64,000 bases of DNA from Caballeronia sp. M1242 (GTDB lineage: Bacteria; Pseudomonadota; Gammaproteobacteria; Burkholderiales; Burkholderiaceae): positions 682,001-746,000 of the forward strand of contig NZ_CP071129.1 in the NCBI RefSeq assembly GCF_017220215.1, given 5' to 3'. Positions 7,635 to 19,552 of this stretch are shown here, one piece after another (the stretch's first letter is position 1; each line of letters begins with the position of its first letter). The position numbers were made by a program, and so were the translations under genes. The notes under the pieces were generated by a model. It had not been told where the DNA came from and did no database searches. It saw nothing but the letters and a program-made list of their open reading frames with translations.

Positions 7635-10600
7635 TCAGCCGGTATTACGCAGGCCCGCCGCGATACCGTTGATGGTCAAGTGAATACCGCGCCGCAGCCG
7701 CACGTTCTGATCGCCCGCGCGGTGGCGCTTGAGCAGTTCCACCTGCAAGTGATTCAGCGGATCGAGGTACGGGAAGCGGTTCTTGATCGAACGAGCGAGC
7801 AGCGGGTTGTCCGAGAGCCGCTCGCTCCGGCCGGTGATCTCGGTGAGCACGTGACAGGTGCGCTCGTGTTCCGCGACGATCTTGTCGAACACGAGCTTGC
7901 GCAGCTTCTTGTCGCTGACGAGCTGCGCGTAACGCGACGCCACCGCGAGATCGGTCTTCGCGAGCACCATGTCCATGTTCGAAAGCAGATTCTTGAAGAA
8001 CGGCCAGGTCTTGTGCATCTTGCGAAGCGCGGCGAGACGCCGGCTGCGCTCGGCATCCGATCCGGCTTCATCGAGATAAGCGGTCACGGCGCTGCCGAAG
8101 CCGTACCAGCCGGTCAAGAGCAGCCGGCACTGGCCCCACGAGAAGCCCCAGGGAATGGCGCGCAAATCCTCGATCTTCCGATGCTTCGGGTCTTGCAGCT
8201 TGCGCGACGCCGGCCGACTGCCGATGTTCAATTCCGCGATTTCCGCGATCGGCGTCGAGGAGAAGAAGTAGTCGGTGAAGCCGGGCGTCTCGTAGACGAG
8301 CGCGCGATACGCCGACATCGCGCCATCCGAAAGCGTCTGCATCGTCGCTTCGAACTGCGGCAGTTGCGCGGGCGCGTTTTCGTGCGGCAAGAGCGTTGCT
8401 TCGAGCGTCGCGGCCACGACCGTCTCCAGATTGCGCCGTCCGATTTCCGCGTTCGCGAACTTGCTCGCGATCACTTCACCCTGCTCGGTGAGGCGAATCT
8501 GGCCGTCGACGGTGCCGGGCGGCTGCGAAAGAATCGCCTGATACGTGGGACCGCCTCCGCGCCCGACCGTGCCGCCGCGCCCGTGAAAGAGCCTGAGCGT
8601 CGTCTTGCGTTCCTTGAACAGCGCGACGAGCGCCAGTTCCGCGCGATACAACTCCCAGTTCGACGTGAGAAAGCCGCCGTCCTTGTTGCTGTCCGAATAG
8701 CCGAGCATGACTTCCTGCTCTTGGCCCTGATTCTCGATCAGCTTGTCGATGCCCGGCAGCGCAAAGAATTCGCCCATGATGACGGGCGCATTGCGCAAAT
8801 CCGCGATGGTTTCGAAGAGCGGAATGACCATCAGGCCGTCGCGCGCGGCGTCGTCCTTGCTGCCGAGACAGCCTTGCAGCACGCCGGTTTCCTTCTGCAG
8901 CAGCATGACTTCCAGCAGATCGCTGACGGTTTCCGTGTGCGAAATGATGTAGTTGCGCACCGCCCGCGCGCCGAACTTCTCGCGGATTTCCCGCGCCGCT
9001 TCCAGCACGCCGAGTTCGCTTTTCGCGAGATCGGAATACTGCGCGTACGGCAGGCGCAGCGGCCGCGGCTGGCCGAGCTCCTTCAGCAGCACGTCGCGCT
9101 TCTGCGCTTCGTCGAGCGAGGCGTAATCGGCGACGACGCCGCCGCGCGCGAGCAGTTCCGCGACGACCGCCTCGTGAATATCCGAGCTTTGCCGCAAATC
9201 GATGCTCGCCAGATGAAAGCCGAACACTTCGGACGCCCGCGCGAGCGGCGACAGGCGCTGCGCCGCCAGCGACGCGCCGTGGTTCTGCGCAAGCGATTCG
9301 ATCAGCACATTCAGATCACGCGTGAATTCGGCGGCGTCGGCATACGGCGTCGCGCGGATCGGGGCCGCGCCGCGCCCGGCGCTGCGCACGGCCACCACGC
9401 CTTCGCCGAGCCGCACGCGCGCGCTCGCGGCGAGCCGCGTGTAAATGCCGATCAGCGCACGCCGGTACGGCTCGTCCGTGCGATGCGGCGAGTGGTCCGG
9501 CGACGCATCGGCGAGCGCGAGCAGCGCATCGCTCGATCCGGCCAGCAGATTGGACACCGACAGCTCCGCGCCGAGCTTGTGCACCTCTTCGAGATAGTGT
9601 TCGAAGATCACGGTCGCCTGCCGCGTGATGGCGGCGTCGAGCGTTTCCGCCGTGACGTTCGGGTTGCCGTCGCGGTCGCCGCCGATCCAGCTTCCCATCT
9701 GGAAGAACGGCGGCAGGCGCGTGGGCAGGCCGTGCTCGGCGAGCGCGGCTTCGATGTCGGCGTACAGCGCGGGAATCTCCGCGAGAAAAGTCGCGCGATA
9801 GTAGGAGAGCGCGTTCTCGATTTCATCGGCGACAGTCAGGCGCGCGTCGCGCAGCATGCGCGTCTGCCAGAGCGACGTCACGCGCGCGCGCAGCACCGCC
9901 TCGTTCTGCGCGCGTTCGCGGGCGGTCAGTTCCTGATCGCGCTCGGCGAGCAGACGCGCGATGTCGTGCTGCGCGTCGAGGATGCTCTTGCGCTGTACTT
10001 CGGTCGGATGCGCGGTGAGCACCGGAACGATCAGCGCGTCGTCGAAGAACTTCTGCAGCATCTTGCGCGTGGCGCTGACGTTCTTCTGCTCGCGCATGCG
10101 CTCGATGGCATAGGCGATGGTGCCCGGCTGCGGCGCCGAGCCCGCGAGCGCGTGAATGCGGCGGCGGCGGTTGTGGTGACGGTCTTCCGCGATGTTCGCG
10201 AGATGCGAGAAATAGCTGAACGCGCGCACGACGGACACTGTCTGCTCCGGCGACAACGCACGCAGGCGCTTTTCGAGCGTCTGCGAGGCGTCCACGTCGT
10301 CCTCGCGGCGAAACTTGACGGCGGTCTGGCGAATCGCCTCGACCATGTCGAACACGGCGTCGCCTTCCTGCTCGCGCAGCACTTCGCCCAGCACGCGGCC
10401 GAGAAAGCGAATGTCTTCGAAGAGCGGGCGATCCTTGTCGTCGCGGGCGCGGCTCGCGGGCTTCGCGCGGTCGGCGGAATCGGCGAACTCGACGGCGGCG
10501 CTGTCATCGGCGGGCGAAGAGGCCTTCGCCTTCTTCGACGCCTTCGCCGGCTTCGGCGCTTTCACCAGCACTTCGACGCCCGGCTTCTCCTGGACGGCGA

Positions 10601-10742
10601 CGGCCGCCGTGGACGCTTTCGCGGCGCCTGCGGCCCGCGTCTTCGGAATGGAAGGCGACGCAGCCGTGATGGACGTGTCGGAGGATGAGTCGGGCGATGC
10701 GGCGTTGCGGCGCGCCGGGCGGGCCGATGCGGAAGACGTCAC
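7635..10742 (-). CDS. ppc: Phosphoenolpyruvate carboxylase
   Basis: The enzyme carboxylates PEP to oxaloacetate, replenishing the citrate cycle. The key motifs are present: [10 protein letters not shown] with catalytic His245, [19 protein letters not shown], the Arg/Gly-rich [14 protein letters not shown] loop, and the conserved C-terminal Asn-Thr-Gly. The start is placed at a GTG (10742) that has a GAGAGGAA ribosome binding site six bases upstream. This gives 1035 residues, whereas a longer open frame starts far upstream without such a site. The first 105 or so residues are an Ala/Lys/Ser-rich low-complexity extension before the conserved domain. The gene diverges from hemC, a typical Burkholderia arrangement. 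Confidence 0.96.
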   Translation of the reverse strand: MTSSASARPARRNAASPDSSSDTSITAASPSIPKTRAAGAAKASTAAVAVQEKPGVEVLVKAPKPAKASKKAKASSPADDSAAVEFADSADRAKPASRARDDKDRPLFEDIRFLGRVLGEVLREQEGDAVFDMVEAIRQTAVKFRREDDVDASQTLEKRLRALSPEQTVSVVRAFSYFSHLANIAEDRHHNRRRRIHALAGSAPQPGTIAYAIERMREQKNVSATRKMLQKFFDDALIVPVLTAHPTEVQRKSILDAQHDIARLLAERDQELTARERAQNEAVLRARVTSLWQTRMLRDARLTVADEIENALSYYRATFLAEIPALYADIEAALAEHGLPTRLPPFFQMGSWIGGDRDGNPNVTAETLDAAITRQATVIFEHYLEEVHKLGAELSVSNLLAGSSDALLALADASPDHSPHRTDEPYRRALIGIYTRLAASARVRLGEGVVAVRSAGRGAAPIRATPYADAAEFTRDLNVLIESLAQNHGASLAAQRLSPLARASEVFGFHLASIDLRQSSDIHEAVVAELLARGGVVADYASLDEAQKRDVLLKELGQPRPLRLPYAQYSDLAKSELGVLEAAREIREKFGARAVRNYIISHTETVSDLLEVMLLQKETGVLQGCLGSKDDAARDGLMVIPLFETIADLRNAPVIMGEFFALPGIDKLIENQGQEQEVMLGYSDSNKDGGFLTSNWELYRAELALVALFKERKTTLRLFHGRGGTVGRGGGPTYQAILSQPPGTVDGQIRLTEQGEVIASKFANAEIGRRNLETVVAATLEATLLPHENAPAQLPQFEATMQTLSDGAMSAYRALVYETPGFTDYFFSSTPIAEIAELNIGSRPASRKLQDPKHRKIEDLRAIPWGFSWGQCRLLLTGWYGFGSAVTAYLDEAGSDAERSRRLAALRKMHKTWPFFKNLLSNMDMVLAKTDLAVASRYAQLVSDKKLRKLVFDKIVAEHERTCHVLTEITGRSERLSDNPLLARSIKNRFPYLDPLNHLQVELLKRHRAGDQNVRLRRGIHLTINGIAAGLRNTG

Positions 10743-11023
10743 GTTGAGTTCCTCTCTCTGCTCTCTGATAGGCGAAGCCAGGGACCATCGGCGAAACGGC
10801 GGCCTGTGCGGCGCCGCGCGAAGCAAGTCATGCGGACCAGCAAGATGAACGTGTGCGAGGCGTCCGCGCCCGGCGCATGTGTCTCCCCATGCGCCGAGCC
10901 CGCTTCCCGGCGCTCGGAAAGGCGCGCCGGACAAGGCTCTCGCGCGCCGCCCATGCCCGAATGGACCGTGGCGTGCGTGCTACCATTGTTTGTTATTTCA
11001 TCCCGTCATTCGATCGAGCATCA

Positions 11024-12034
11024 ATGAATTCCGAGACGCATTCAACGACACCGCCCGCCACGCTTGTCATCGCTTCGCGGGAAAGCCGGCTCGCGATGTG
11101 GCAAGCCGAGCATGTGCGGTGTGCGCTGCACAAATTATATCCATCTTGCGACGTCAAAATTCTCGGAATGACGACACGTGGCGATCAGATTCTGGACCGC
11201 ACGCTGTCCAAGGTCGGCGGCAAGGGCCTTTTCGTGAAGGAACTGGAAGCCGCGCTCGCGGAAGGCCGCGCCGACCTCGCGGTGCATTCGCTGAAGGACG
11301 TGCCGATGCAGTTGCCCGAAGGCTTCACGCTCGGCGCCATTCTCGAACGCGAAGACCCGCGCGATGCGTTCGTGTCGCCGCATTTCGAATCGCTCGATGC
11401 GTTGCCTGCGGGCAGTGTCGTCGGCACGTCCAGCCTGCGCCGCGAAGCGATGATCCGCGCGCGCTTCCCCAATCTCGACGTGCGGCCGCTGCGAGGCAAT
11501 CTCGACACGCGCCTGGCCAAACTCGATCGCGGCGATTACGCGGCGATCATTCTGGCGGCGGCGGGTCTGAAGCGGCTCGGGCTCGAATCGCGTATTCGCG
11601 CTTTGCTCGATGAATCGGAGAGCTTGCCGGCGGCGGGGCAGGGCGCGCTCGGCATCGAAATTCGCGCGGATCGCCCGGAACTCGCGGCGTGGCTCGCGCC
11701 GCTGCATGACGAAGCCACCGCGCTCGCCGTCGAAGCGGAGCGCGCGGTGTCGCGCGCGCTCGGCGGAAGCTGCGAAGTTCCGCTCGCCGCGTTCGCGCAA
11801 TGGCGCGACGGCGCGCTGTTCTTGCGCGGCGCGGTGTCCATGCCTGACGGCAAACGCATGCTGCGCGCCGAAGAAGCGGTGCGCGCGCCCGATCTGGCCG
11901 GCGCGCTCGCGCTCGGTCAGCGGGTGTCGGCCGATCTCGAAGCGCAAGGCGCGGCCGACATCGTCAACGCGCTTTCGACGATGAGCCGCGCCGACGCGCC
12001 CAACCAGCCGCCGCCCGCGGCGAACGCAATCTGA
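11024..12034 (+). CDS. hemC: Hydroxymethylbilane synthase (porphobilinogen deaminase)
   Basis: The 336-residue enzyme joins four porphobilinogen units into hydroxymethylbilane. The dipyrromethane cofactor cysteine is Cys250 in [11 protein letters not shown]. The catalytic Asp92 lies in HSLKDVP, and the conserved GTSSLRR segment is near residues 134-140. The start at MNSETH is chosen because the longer frame has a non-homologous N-terminus. Its stop overlaps the hemDX start by one base (TGATG), showing translational coupling. It is the first gene of hemC-hemDX-hemY. Confidence 0.96.
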   Translation: MNSETHSTTPPATLVIASRESRLAMWQAEHVRCALHKLYPSCDVKILGMTTRGDQILDRTLSKVGGKGLFVKELEAALAEGRADLAVHSLKDVPMQLPEGFTLGAILEREDPRDAFVSPHFESLDALPAGSVVGTSSLRREAMIRARFPNLDVRPLRGNLDTRLAKLDRGDYAAIILAAAGLKRLGLESRIRALLDESESLPAAGQGALGIEIRADRPELAAWLAPLHDEATALAVEAERAVSRALGGSCEVPLAAFAQWRDGALFLRGAVSMPDGKRMLRAEEAVRAPDLAGALALGQRVSADLEAQGAADIVNALSTMSRADAPNQPPPAANAI

Positions 12035-14082
12035 TGGCGAGCGCGATCCGCGCCACCGTCGTCATCACGCGTCCGGGCGGGCAGTCGTCGGCGCTCGTCG
12101 AGCGGCTCGCTCGCGCCGGTTTCAATGCGTTCGAGTTTCCGCTGATCGACATCGCGCCGGTCGCCGACGACGCGCCCCTTCGCGCCGCGCTCGACGAGCT
12201 GTACGCGCCCGAGCGCTACGCGCTTGTCGTGTTCGTGTCGCCGAACGCGGTCGATCATGCGTTCGGCCGCCTCTTCGCGCCGTGGCCGGCGGACGTGCCG
12301 GTGGCGGTCGTCGGCCCGGGCAGCGTCGCGGCGCTCGCGCGGCAAGGCGTGCATGCGCCGGCGCATCGCGTGATCAGCCCGTCGGAAGAAGCAGACGATC
12401 CACGTTTCGATTCCGAGGCGCTCTACGCCGCCATCGAGTCGCACTTTGGCGCCAACGGGCTCGACGGCCGGCGCGTCCTGATCGTGCGCGGCGACGGCGG
12501 GCGCGAGTGGCTCGCCGAACGGCTCCAACAGGCCGGCGCCCGGGTGACGAAGGTCGCGGCCTACCGGCGTCTGCTGCCCGAGCCGTCGATGCGAAAGTGG
12601 GAGCGCATCCACGCGCTGCTTGGCGGGGATCACGCGTGGCTGCTGACCAGTTCGGAAGGCGTGCGCAATCTGGACGAGCTCGCCCGTGAGCATCTCACCG
12701 CCGACGAGATCGCGCGGCTCAAGCACGCGCCCGTCGTCTGCCCACACCCTCGCATTGCCGAAGCCGCGCGCCAAACGGGTTTTGATAGGATTACGGTGTC
12801 CGGCGCCGGCGACGAACGCATCGTGCATACGCTGGAGGCGCTGTTTCCGTACGCCTCGGCAGCGAATCGGGAGCCCGACGCGCAGGCGACGGCCGGCGCA
12901 TTCTCTCGAGCGACCGACACATCGCCGGCCACGCCGCCGGCCCACCAAACGGCTCAATCACGCATGACTGACTCGAACGATTCCAAGAAAGCTTCACCTC
13001 AGCCGAACGTGACACCGCCCTTGCCGCCGAACACGCCCTTTACGCCGTATGAGCAGCAGAAGCGGCGCGGCGGCGCGGGCACTGTGTTGTTGTGGTTTCT
13101 CGTCGTCATTCTGGCGGTGGCGGCGGGCGCGGGCGGCTACGCGCTGAACCGCAAAATGGACCGCAAGGAACAGGAAATGGCGCAGCGCGTCGAAGAAGCC
13201 GATGCGCAGAACGCCACGCTCCGCGCGAAGGCCGACCAGGCGGCGAGCGCCACGTCCGCGCTCAACACGCAGCTGATCCAGTTGCAGGGCAAGCTCGCCG
13301 ATGCGGAAGCGCACAGCCAGGCGTTGCAGCAGCAGTATCAGGATCTCGCGAGCAACCGCGACGACTGGACGATCGCGGAAGTCGAGCAGATTCTCTCCAG
13401 CGCAAGCCAGCAGTTGCAGTTGACCGGCAATGTCCAGCTCGCGCTCTTCGCGCTGCAAAGCGCCGACACGCGCCTCGCCGCGACGACCGGCCCGCAAGTC
13501 GTGACGATCCGCAAGGCCATCGCGCAGGACATCGACAAGCTGAAGTCGACGCAAACCACCGACCTCACTGGTCTCGCCATCAAGCTGGACACGGCCATCG
13601 AGCAGATCGACGGCTTGCCGCTCGCGGGCGAGGCGCCGATCGAGCGCGCGCGGGCGCAGGCCGCCGCGCCGGGCGACAGCGCGTCGATCGCGGCGGCCAC
13701 CGGCGAGCCGCGCTGGAAGGTGCTGTGGCGGCAGATCACGAGCGGCATCGCACAGCAGTTGTCGAGTCTCGTGTCGGTGCGGCGCATCGACAATGCGGAC
13801 GCCATGCTGACGTCGCCCGATCAGGGCTACTTCGTGCGGGAGAACGTGAAGCTGCGCCTGTTGTCGGCGCGTCTGTCGCTGCTTTCGCGCAGCGAATCCA
13901 CGCTGAAGTCGGATCTCGCGGCAGCGGATGCCGCGCTCGGCCGCTACTTCGATCCGTCGTCCAAAAAGGTCGCCGCCGTGCGCGATCTCGTGAAGCAGGT
14001 CGATCAGGCGTCGCTCGCGGTCGCCGTGCCGAACCTGGACGCGAGCCTTGCCGCCGTTCATCAGTTCAAGCGAGGCGGATGA
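12034..14082 (+). CDS. hemDX: Fused uroporphyrinogen-III synthase / HemX membrane protein
   Basis: One continuous 682-codon frame joins two proteins that are separate in enterobacteria. Residues 1-275 are HemD, which cyclises hydroxymethylbilane to uroporphyrinogen III (VVITRPGGQS at the start; VFVSPNAV; the SSEGVRNLDEL strand). Residues about 275-345 are a Pro/Ser/Thr-rich spacer. HemX follows with one membrane span at about 349-370, a coiled coil at about 373-440 and a periplasmic domain. An internal ATG at 12964 begins the classic HemX part and could allow a second product. The fusion is known in Burkholderia. HemX is thought to support haem enzyme assembly, but its role is poorly defined. 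Confidence 0.93.
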   Translation: MASAIRATVVITRPGGQSSALVERLARAGFNAFEFPLIDIAPVADDAPLRAALDELYAPERYALVVFVSPNAVDHAFGRLFAPWPADVPVAVVGPGSVAALARQGVHAPAHRVISPSEEADDPRFDSEALYAAIESHFGANGLDGRRVLIVRGDGGREWLAERLQQAGARVTKVAAYRRLLPEPSMRKWERIHALLGGDHAWLLTSSEGVRNLDELAREHLTADEIARLKHAPVVCPHPRIAEAARQTGFDRITVSGAGDERIVHTLEALFPYASAANREPDAQATAGAFSRATDTSPATPPAHQTAQSRMTDSNDSKKASPQPNVTPPLPPNTPFTPYEQQKRRGGAGTVLLWFLVVILAVAAGAGGYALNRKMDRKEQEMAQRVEEADAQNATLRAKADQAASATSALNTQLIQLQGKLADAEAHSQALQQQYQDLASNRDDWTIAEVEQILSSASQQLQLTGNVQLALFALQSADTRLAATTGPQVVTIRKAIAQDIDKLKSTQTTDLTGLAIKLDTAIEQIDGLPLAGEAPIERARAQAAAPGDSASIAAATGEPRWKVLWRQITSGIAQQLSSLVSVRRIDNADAMLTSPDQGYFVRENVKLRLLSARLSLLSRSESTLKSDLAAADAALGRYFDPSSKKVAAVRDLVKQVDQASLAVAVPNLDASLAAVHQFKRGG

Positions 14083-15275
14083 TGACGATTCGAGGACTCA
14101 TCTGGCTCGCGCTGCTGTTCGCGGTCGCGGTGATCGTCGCGACGGTCGGCGGCTTCAATGGCGGGCAGGTATTGATCGTCGTTCCGCCGTATCGCGTGGA
14201 CGTGTCGCTCAATCTGTTCGCGGTGGCGCTCGTCGTGCTGTTCATCGCGCTGTACGCGCTGATTCGGGCGGCGCGCGGCGTCTGGAAAATGCCGCAGCGC
14301 GTGGCCGCTTACCGCGCTCGCAGCCGGCTCGCGAAGGCGAACGCTTCGTTGCGCGATGCTATCGGCCACCTGTACGCCGGGCGTTTCTCGAAGGCGGAGA
14401 AGGCCGCGCGCGATGCGCTTTCCGTCGCGGAGAATCAGGGCGCGGCGGGGCTGATCGGCGCGAATGCGGCGCATCGGCTGCATGAGTACGGGCGTCGCGA
14501 CGAATGGCTCGCGCAGATCAGCGGCGCAGACTGGCAGGACGCGCGTCTGATGGCTACCGCCGACATGCGCGCCGATGGCCGCGACGCGGACGGCGCGCTC
14601 GTCGCGTTGACGGAGATTCAGGCGCAGGGCGGGCGGCGCATTCACGCGCAGCAGATCGCGCTGCGCGCGCAGCAGCAGTTGAAGAACTGGGCCGAAGTGC
14701 TGAAGCTCGTGCGCATGCTGGAGAAGCGCGAGGCGTTGCATCCGGCGGTCGCCGTGCGTTTGCGGCAGGTGGCGGCGGAGAATCTGCTGCGTGACCGGCG
14801 GCACAATCCGGACGCGCTGCTCGAATTCTGGCAGTCGCTCTCCGCGACGGAGCGCCAGTCGCCGCGTCTCGCGGATCTCGCTGCGGAACTGCTGATCGCG
14901 CTGGACCGCCGCGCGGAGGCGAGGAAGATCGTCGAGGAGGCGCTCGCGCATAACTGGGACGCGCGCCTGCTGCGGCGCTATCCGGATTGCGTGGTGGGCG
15001 GCGATGCGTTCCCGCTCATTCAGCGCGCCGAGGCGTGGCAGAAGGAGCGCACCGAGGACGCGGACCTGCTTTTCACGCTCGGGCGCTTGTGCCTGCATCA
15101 GCAGTTGTGGGGCAAGGCGCAGGCGTTTCTGGAGTCGGCGCTCAAACTGGCCGACAACGAGCCGCTCAAGATCCGGACGCATCGCGCGCTCGCGCGCCTG
15201 CATGAGCAACTGGGCGATGCCGAGAAGGCCGCCGAGCATTATCGGGCGAGCGCGCTGGCGATGAACGTCGTCTAG
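14079..15275 (+). CDS. hemY: HemY N-terminal-domain membrane/TPR protein of the haem operon
   Basis: The 398-residue inner-membrane protein has two N-terminal membrane spans (about residues 5-23 and 43-64). Helical TPR-like repeats follow, clearest in the last 100 residues (LLFTLGRLC, AQAFLESALKL, ARLHEQLGDAEKAAEHYR). It is the enterobacterial-type HemY encoded after hemX, not the protoporphyrinogen oxidase of the same name. Two consecutive ATG codons at 14079 and 14082 are possible starts; both overlap the hemDX stop. A strong terminator 20 bases after the stop closes the operon. Confidence 0.93.
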   Translation: MMTIRGLIWLALLFAVAVIVATVGGFNGGQVLIVVPPYRVDVSLNLFAVALVVLFIALYALIRAARGVWKMPQRVAAYRARSRLAKANASLRDAIGHLYAGRFSKAEKAARDALSVAENQGAAGLIGANAAHRLHEYGRRDEWLAQISGADWQDARLMATADMRADGRDADGALVALTEIQAQGGRRIHAQQIALRAQQQLKNWAEVLKLVRMLEKREALHPAVAVRLRQVAAENLLRDRRHNPDALLEFWQSLSATERQSPRLADLAAELLIALDRRAEARKIVEEALAHNWDARLLRRYPDCVVGGDAFPLIQRAEAWQKERTEDADLLFTLGRLCLHQQLWGKAQAFLESALKLADNEPLKIRTHRALARLHEQLGDAEKAAEHYRASALAMNVV

Positions 15276-15294
15276 GGCGTGGGTTCAGCGTGAC

Positions 15295-15332
15295 AAGGCC
15301 GCATGCGTCAGAGCGTATGCGGCCTTAGTTTT
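15295..15332 (+). terminator. Rho-independent terminator of hemC-hemDX-hemY
   Basis: A 10-bp perfect stem, AAGGCCGCAT/ATGCGGCCTT, extends inward by three more pairs and is followed by AGTTTT. Confidence 0.85.
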
Positions 15333-15384
15333 GTGGAGCGCCGAAATAGCAGTATGAGACGCGGGCGAGGACGCCCGCCGAGCT

Positions 15385-15708
15385 TCAATACGTCGGAACC
15401 GAAGGATCCACCTGACGCGACCACGCGTCGATGCCGCCGTACAGATTGAAGATGTTCGTGAAGCCGCGCGATTCGAGAAACATGCCGACCTGGGCGCTGC
15501 GCGCGCCGTGATGGCAGATGCAGACGATCTGCGCGTCGTCTTCCAGTTCCTCGCTGCGCGCGGGAATGTCGCGCATCGGAATGGACACGACGTTCTCCAT
15601 CTTCGCGGTTTGCAGTTCCCACGGCTCGCGCACGTCGAGCAAAACGGGAGCGGGGCGGGAAGAATCCGCGAGCCACGCGGCGAGTTCGGATGCGGTCAGG
15701 TTTTGCAT
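15385..15708 (-). CDS. Single-domain rhodanese (thiosulfate sulfurtransferase family)
   Basis: The 107-residue cytoplasmic protein is one complete rhodanese domain. It has LLDVREPWE at residues 23-31, the active-site loop CHHGARS at 65-71 with the sulfur-accepting Cys65, and GGIDAW at 91-96. GlpE/PspE-like proteins of this size carry persulfide sulfur for detoxification or thiolation. It lies 82 bases downstream of the PCMT-like methyltransferase gene on the same strand and is likely co-transcribed. The physiological sulfur donor is unknown. Confidence 0.9.
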   Translation of the reverse strand: MQNLTASELAAWLADSSRPAPVLLDVREPWELQTAKMENVVSIPMRDIPARSEELEDDAQIVCICHHGARSAQVGMFLESRGFTNIFNLYGGIDAWSRQVDPSVPTY

Positions 15709-15790
15709 GGAATATCGGGCGCGGAGGATGTGGGCGAAGCGGACGCCGGGCGCGGGAAACCCCGGCGGCCCGGTGGCGAAAGTCGAACGC

Positions 15791-16444
15791 TCAGAACTTG
15801 AACGCGGGCGGATGCAGCGCGTTCTTCAGCGGCGCTACGAACGTCTCGAACACGGCCGACACGCGGAACTGCTTCTCGTCGATGCGCGTGATGATCTGCG
15901 CTTCCATCACCGGCGCCGTACCGACGAAGGCCGCGATGCGCCCGCCGATGTTCAGCAGTTCCAGAAATTCCTGCGGCATCACGGGCAGGCCGCCCGACAC
16001 GCAGATCACGTCGAACGGCGCGCCCTGGCTCCAGCCGCGCGCGCCGTCGCCGACGACCACTTCAGCATTCGTCACGCCATTGGCCGCGAGATTCTGCTTC
16101 GCGAATTCCGCCAGTTCCGGCGAGATCTCGACGGTCGTCACGCTGCGGCCGCGATGCGCGAGGAGCGCGGCCATGTAGCCCGAGCCCGAGCCGATTTCGA
16201 GCACCGTTTCGCCCTTGTGCACCGTTAGTTCTTGCAGGATGCGCGCTTCGATCTTCGGGGCCAGCATGCGCTCGCCGCCCGGCAGCGGAATTTCGAGGTC
16301 CGCGAAAGCGATGTTGCGATAGGCGGCGGGAACGTAGTTCTCGCGCTTGACGATCGACAGCAGGTTGAGCACGTCCAGGTCCAGCACATCCCAGGGACGA
16401 ATCTGTTGCTCGATCATGTTGAAACGCGCTTGCTCGATGTTCAT
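15791..16444 (-). CDS. Protein-L-isoaspartate O-methyltransferase family protein
   Basis: The 217-residue protein has the PCMT fold: an N-terminal helix with MIEQQIRPWDV, the hinge segment GERMLAPKIEARILQEL and the SAM-binding motif VLEIGSGSGYMAALL near residues 81-95. True PCMT enzymes methylate isoaspartyl residues for protein repair. Members of this beta-proteobacterial subgroup are shorter than or diverge from the E. coli enzyme, so the substrate is uncertain. The ATG at 16444 is supported by the conserved N-terminus. It heads a two-gene unit with the rhodanese. Confidence 0.85.
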   Translation of the reverse strand: MNIEQARFNMIEQQIRPWDVLDLDVLNLLSIVKRENYVPAAYRNIAFADLEIPLPGGERMLAPKIEARILQELTVHKGETVLEIGSGSGYMAALLAHRGRSVTTVEISPELAEFAKQNLAANGVTNAEVVVGDGARGWSQGAPFDVICVSGGLPVMPQEFLELLNIGGRIAAFVGTAPVMEAQIITRIDEKQFRVSAVFETFVAPLKNALHPPAFKF

Positions 16445-16559
16445 GTTCTGTGTGCGTGTTGACGACAGGAAACCGGTGCCCCGAAGCCCCGGCGCGAGCG
16501 GCCGGACGGGGCGGATTGACTTCGCGATTGTAGCAAACGGACGGGTTTTCCCGCCCGCC

Positions 16560-17180
16560 CTAATGCGGCAGGCGAATGTCCAGCTTGAACGTGGCGAGCC
16601 GCGCGACGAGGATAAACGCAGTCGAAAGCAGCACGTTGTAGATGGTGTCGACGTCCAGTTGCGCGAGGCCGAGATAGATCCAGCAGCCCGCGAACGCGCA
16701 CACCGCGTAGGGCCGCGAATCGCGCAGAATCAGCGGAATCTCGTTGCACAGCACGTCGCGCATGATGCCGCCGAAGACGCCGGTCGTGACGCCCATCATC
16801 GTCGCGGTGAACGCGGGCATCTGCGCATCGAGCGCGATGGACGTGCCCGACACGCTGAAAAGGCCGAGCCCGATCGCATCGGTGACGAGCAGCGCGCGCT
16901 GGTCGAACAGGCGCGAAGTCAGGCGCAGAAAGAGCGGCGCGAAGATCGCCATCGCGAAGATTGCGAGCACGTAATCCTGATGCTCGACCCAGTAGAACGG
17001 GCGGCGCGAGAGCAGCACGTCGCGCACCGTGCCGCCGCCGAACGCGGTCGCGAGCGCGACGAGAAACGCGCCCACGGCATCCAGCCGCCGCTTTCTCGCT
17101 TCGATGAGGCCGGAGAGCGCATACGCGAAGATCGCGAACGCCTCCATGATGGAAATGGCGAGGGTGAGTCTCGGATGCAC
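16560..17180 (-). CDS. TRIC/YadS-family cation channel (UPF0126)
   Basis: The 206-residue protein is almost entirely membrane-embedded, with about seven hydrophobic segments. It contains two internally repeated Gly-rich motifs typical of the family, GGGTVRDVL (about 48-56) and GGIMRDVL (about 136-143). These line the pore of bacterial trimeric intracellular cation channels. It follows the Smr gene after ten bases and is probably co-transcribed. The transported ion in bacteria is thought to be potassium or sodium. Confidence 0.88.
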   Translation of the reverse strand: MHPRLTLAISIMEAFAIFAYALSGLIEARKRRLDAVGAFLVALATAFGGGTVRDVLLSRRPFYWVEHQDYVLAIFAMAIFAPLFLRLTSRLFDQRALLVTDAIGLGLFSVSGTSIALDAQMPAFTATMMGVTTGVFGGIMRDVLCNEIPLILRDSRPYAVCAFAGCWIYLGLAQLDVDTIYNVLLSTAFILVARLATFKLDIRLPH

Positions 17181-17190
17181 GGTCGTTCAG

Positions 17191-17982
17191 TCAGCGGGTC
17201 TTGTCTTGGGGATGATTGAGATGCCGCGGCGTGCCGCCCGGCTGCAACAGCACGAGCACGGCCCCCGCGCCGCCGTCGTGCGGGCGCGCCTGACAAAAGG
17301 CAATCACTTCCGCCTTTTGCGTGAGCCACGCGCGCACCTTGCCTTTGAGAATCGGTTCCTTGCCGATGGAGCCGAGCCCTTTGCCGTGAATCACGCGCAG
17401 GCAGCGCAGGCCGCGCTTCACCGATTCGCGGATGAATTCCGCCAACGCCTCGCGCGCTTCTTCGCGCCGCATGCCGTGCAGATCGAGCTGCGCCTGGACG
17501 ATCCACGCGCCGCGCCGCAGCTTCTTCACGACTTCCTGGCTGATGCCCGGCCGGCAGTAAGAAAGCGTCTCGTCGATATCGAGCAGGCTTTCCGGGTCGT
17601 ACTCATCGGAGAGCGCCTCCTGCAACACGGCTTCCTCGTCGCGGCGACTTTGCAGCGGAAGCGGCGGCGGGGGCACGCGCGTCACGGTCATGCGCGGCGG
17701 CGTCTTGAGCGGCTCGATCTGGCCGATGGACCGGCGAAACTCGTCCGCGTGCGCGGCCGCTTCACGCTCGGTGAGCGCCGCCGCCGCGCGTTCGGCGGCA
17801 CGCTTGTCGGCGTCGGCCTTCAGCGCGTCCTTCAGCCCGGCGAGGCCCGCGAGCCCGTCGCGCTTGACGGCGTCCTTGACATCGCGCGGATCGGCGGCCG
17901 GCGGCTTTTCGACAGCGGCCGCGCGCGGCGTCTGCGGACGGCGAGGCTTCGGTTCGTTCGGGTGAGGATGATTTTTCGGCAT
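17191..17982 (-). CDS. Smr/MutS2-domain protein
   Basis: The 263-residue protein has a charged, Ala/Lys/Pro-rich N-terminal half and a C-terminal Smr domain. The domain shows its two hallmark motifs, LDLHG at 166-170 and HGKG at 199-202. Smr domains are nucleases or nucleic-acid-binding modules acting on branched DNA or, in SmrB-type proteins, on mRNA in collided ribosomes. The start at MPKNHP is chosen because the longer frame is a shadow of trxB. It is the first gene of a pair with the TRIC channel. Which nucleic acid it targets is not visible. Confidence 0.87.
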   Translation of the reverse strand: MPKNHPHPNEPKPRRPQTPRAAAVEKPPAADPRDVKDAVKRDGLAGLAGLKDALKADADKRAAERAAAALTEREAAAHADEFRRSIGQIEPLKTPPRMTVTRVPPPPLPLQSRRDEEAVLQEALSDEYDPESLLDIDETLSYCRPGISQEVVKKLRRGAWIVQAQLDLHGMRREEAREALAEFIRESVKRGLRCLRVIHGKGLGSIGKEPILKGKVRAWLTQKAEVIAFCQARPHDGGAGAVLVLLQPGGTPRHLNHPQDKTR

Positions 17983-18117
17983 CGTTCGGCCAGAAAGTAC
18001 GACTGCGCGGGCAGCGGCGGACGGGAGACGCGATCCGACGCAGCGCGCCGATTGTGCCACGGGCGCGGTCGTCGCCGAATGCGCCGGCGGGAAATAGCCT
18101 TCGACAATGCTGGAAAC

Positions 18118-18151
18118 AAAAAACGGGCCGCGGCGCGAACCGGGGCCCGTT
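18118..18151 (-). terminator. Rho-independent terminator of trxB
   Basis: An 8-bp perfect inverted repeat, AACGGGCC/GGCCCGTT, is followed on the minus strand by a T-rich tail. It separates trxB from the Smr gene. Confidence 0.8.
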
Positions 18152-18200
18152 CTTCGACGAAATGGGTCGTCAAGGGTGAAGGCGCGCCGCGCCCTCGTGC

Positions 18201-19552
<1,352 letters not shown>

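Noticed and set aside
7680..10688. A 1002-codon plus-strand frame antisense to ppc
   Set aside because: Shadow of ppc. No recognisable motifs, and the opposite strand encodes a complete enzyme.
14079..15275. HemY as protoporphyrinogen oxidase
   Set aside because: The sequence has N-terminal membrane spans and TPR-like helices and no FAD-binding motif. It is the unrelated protein of the same name.
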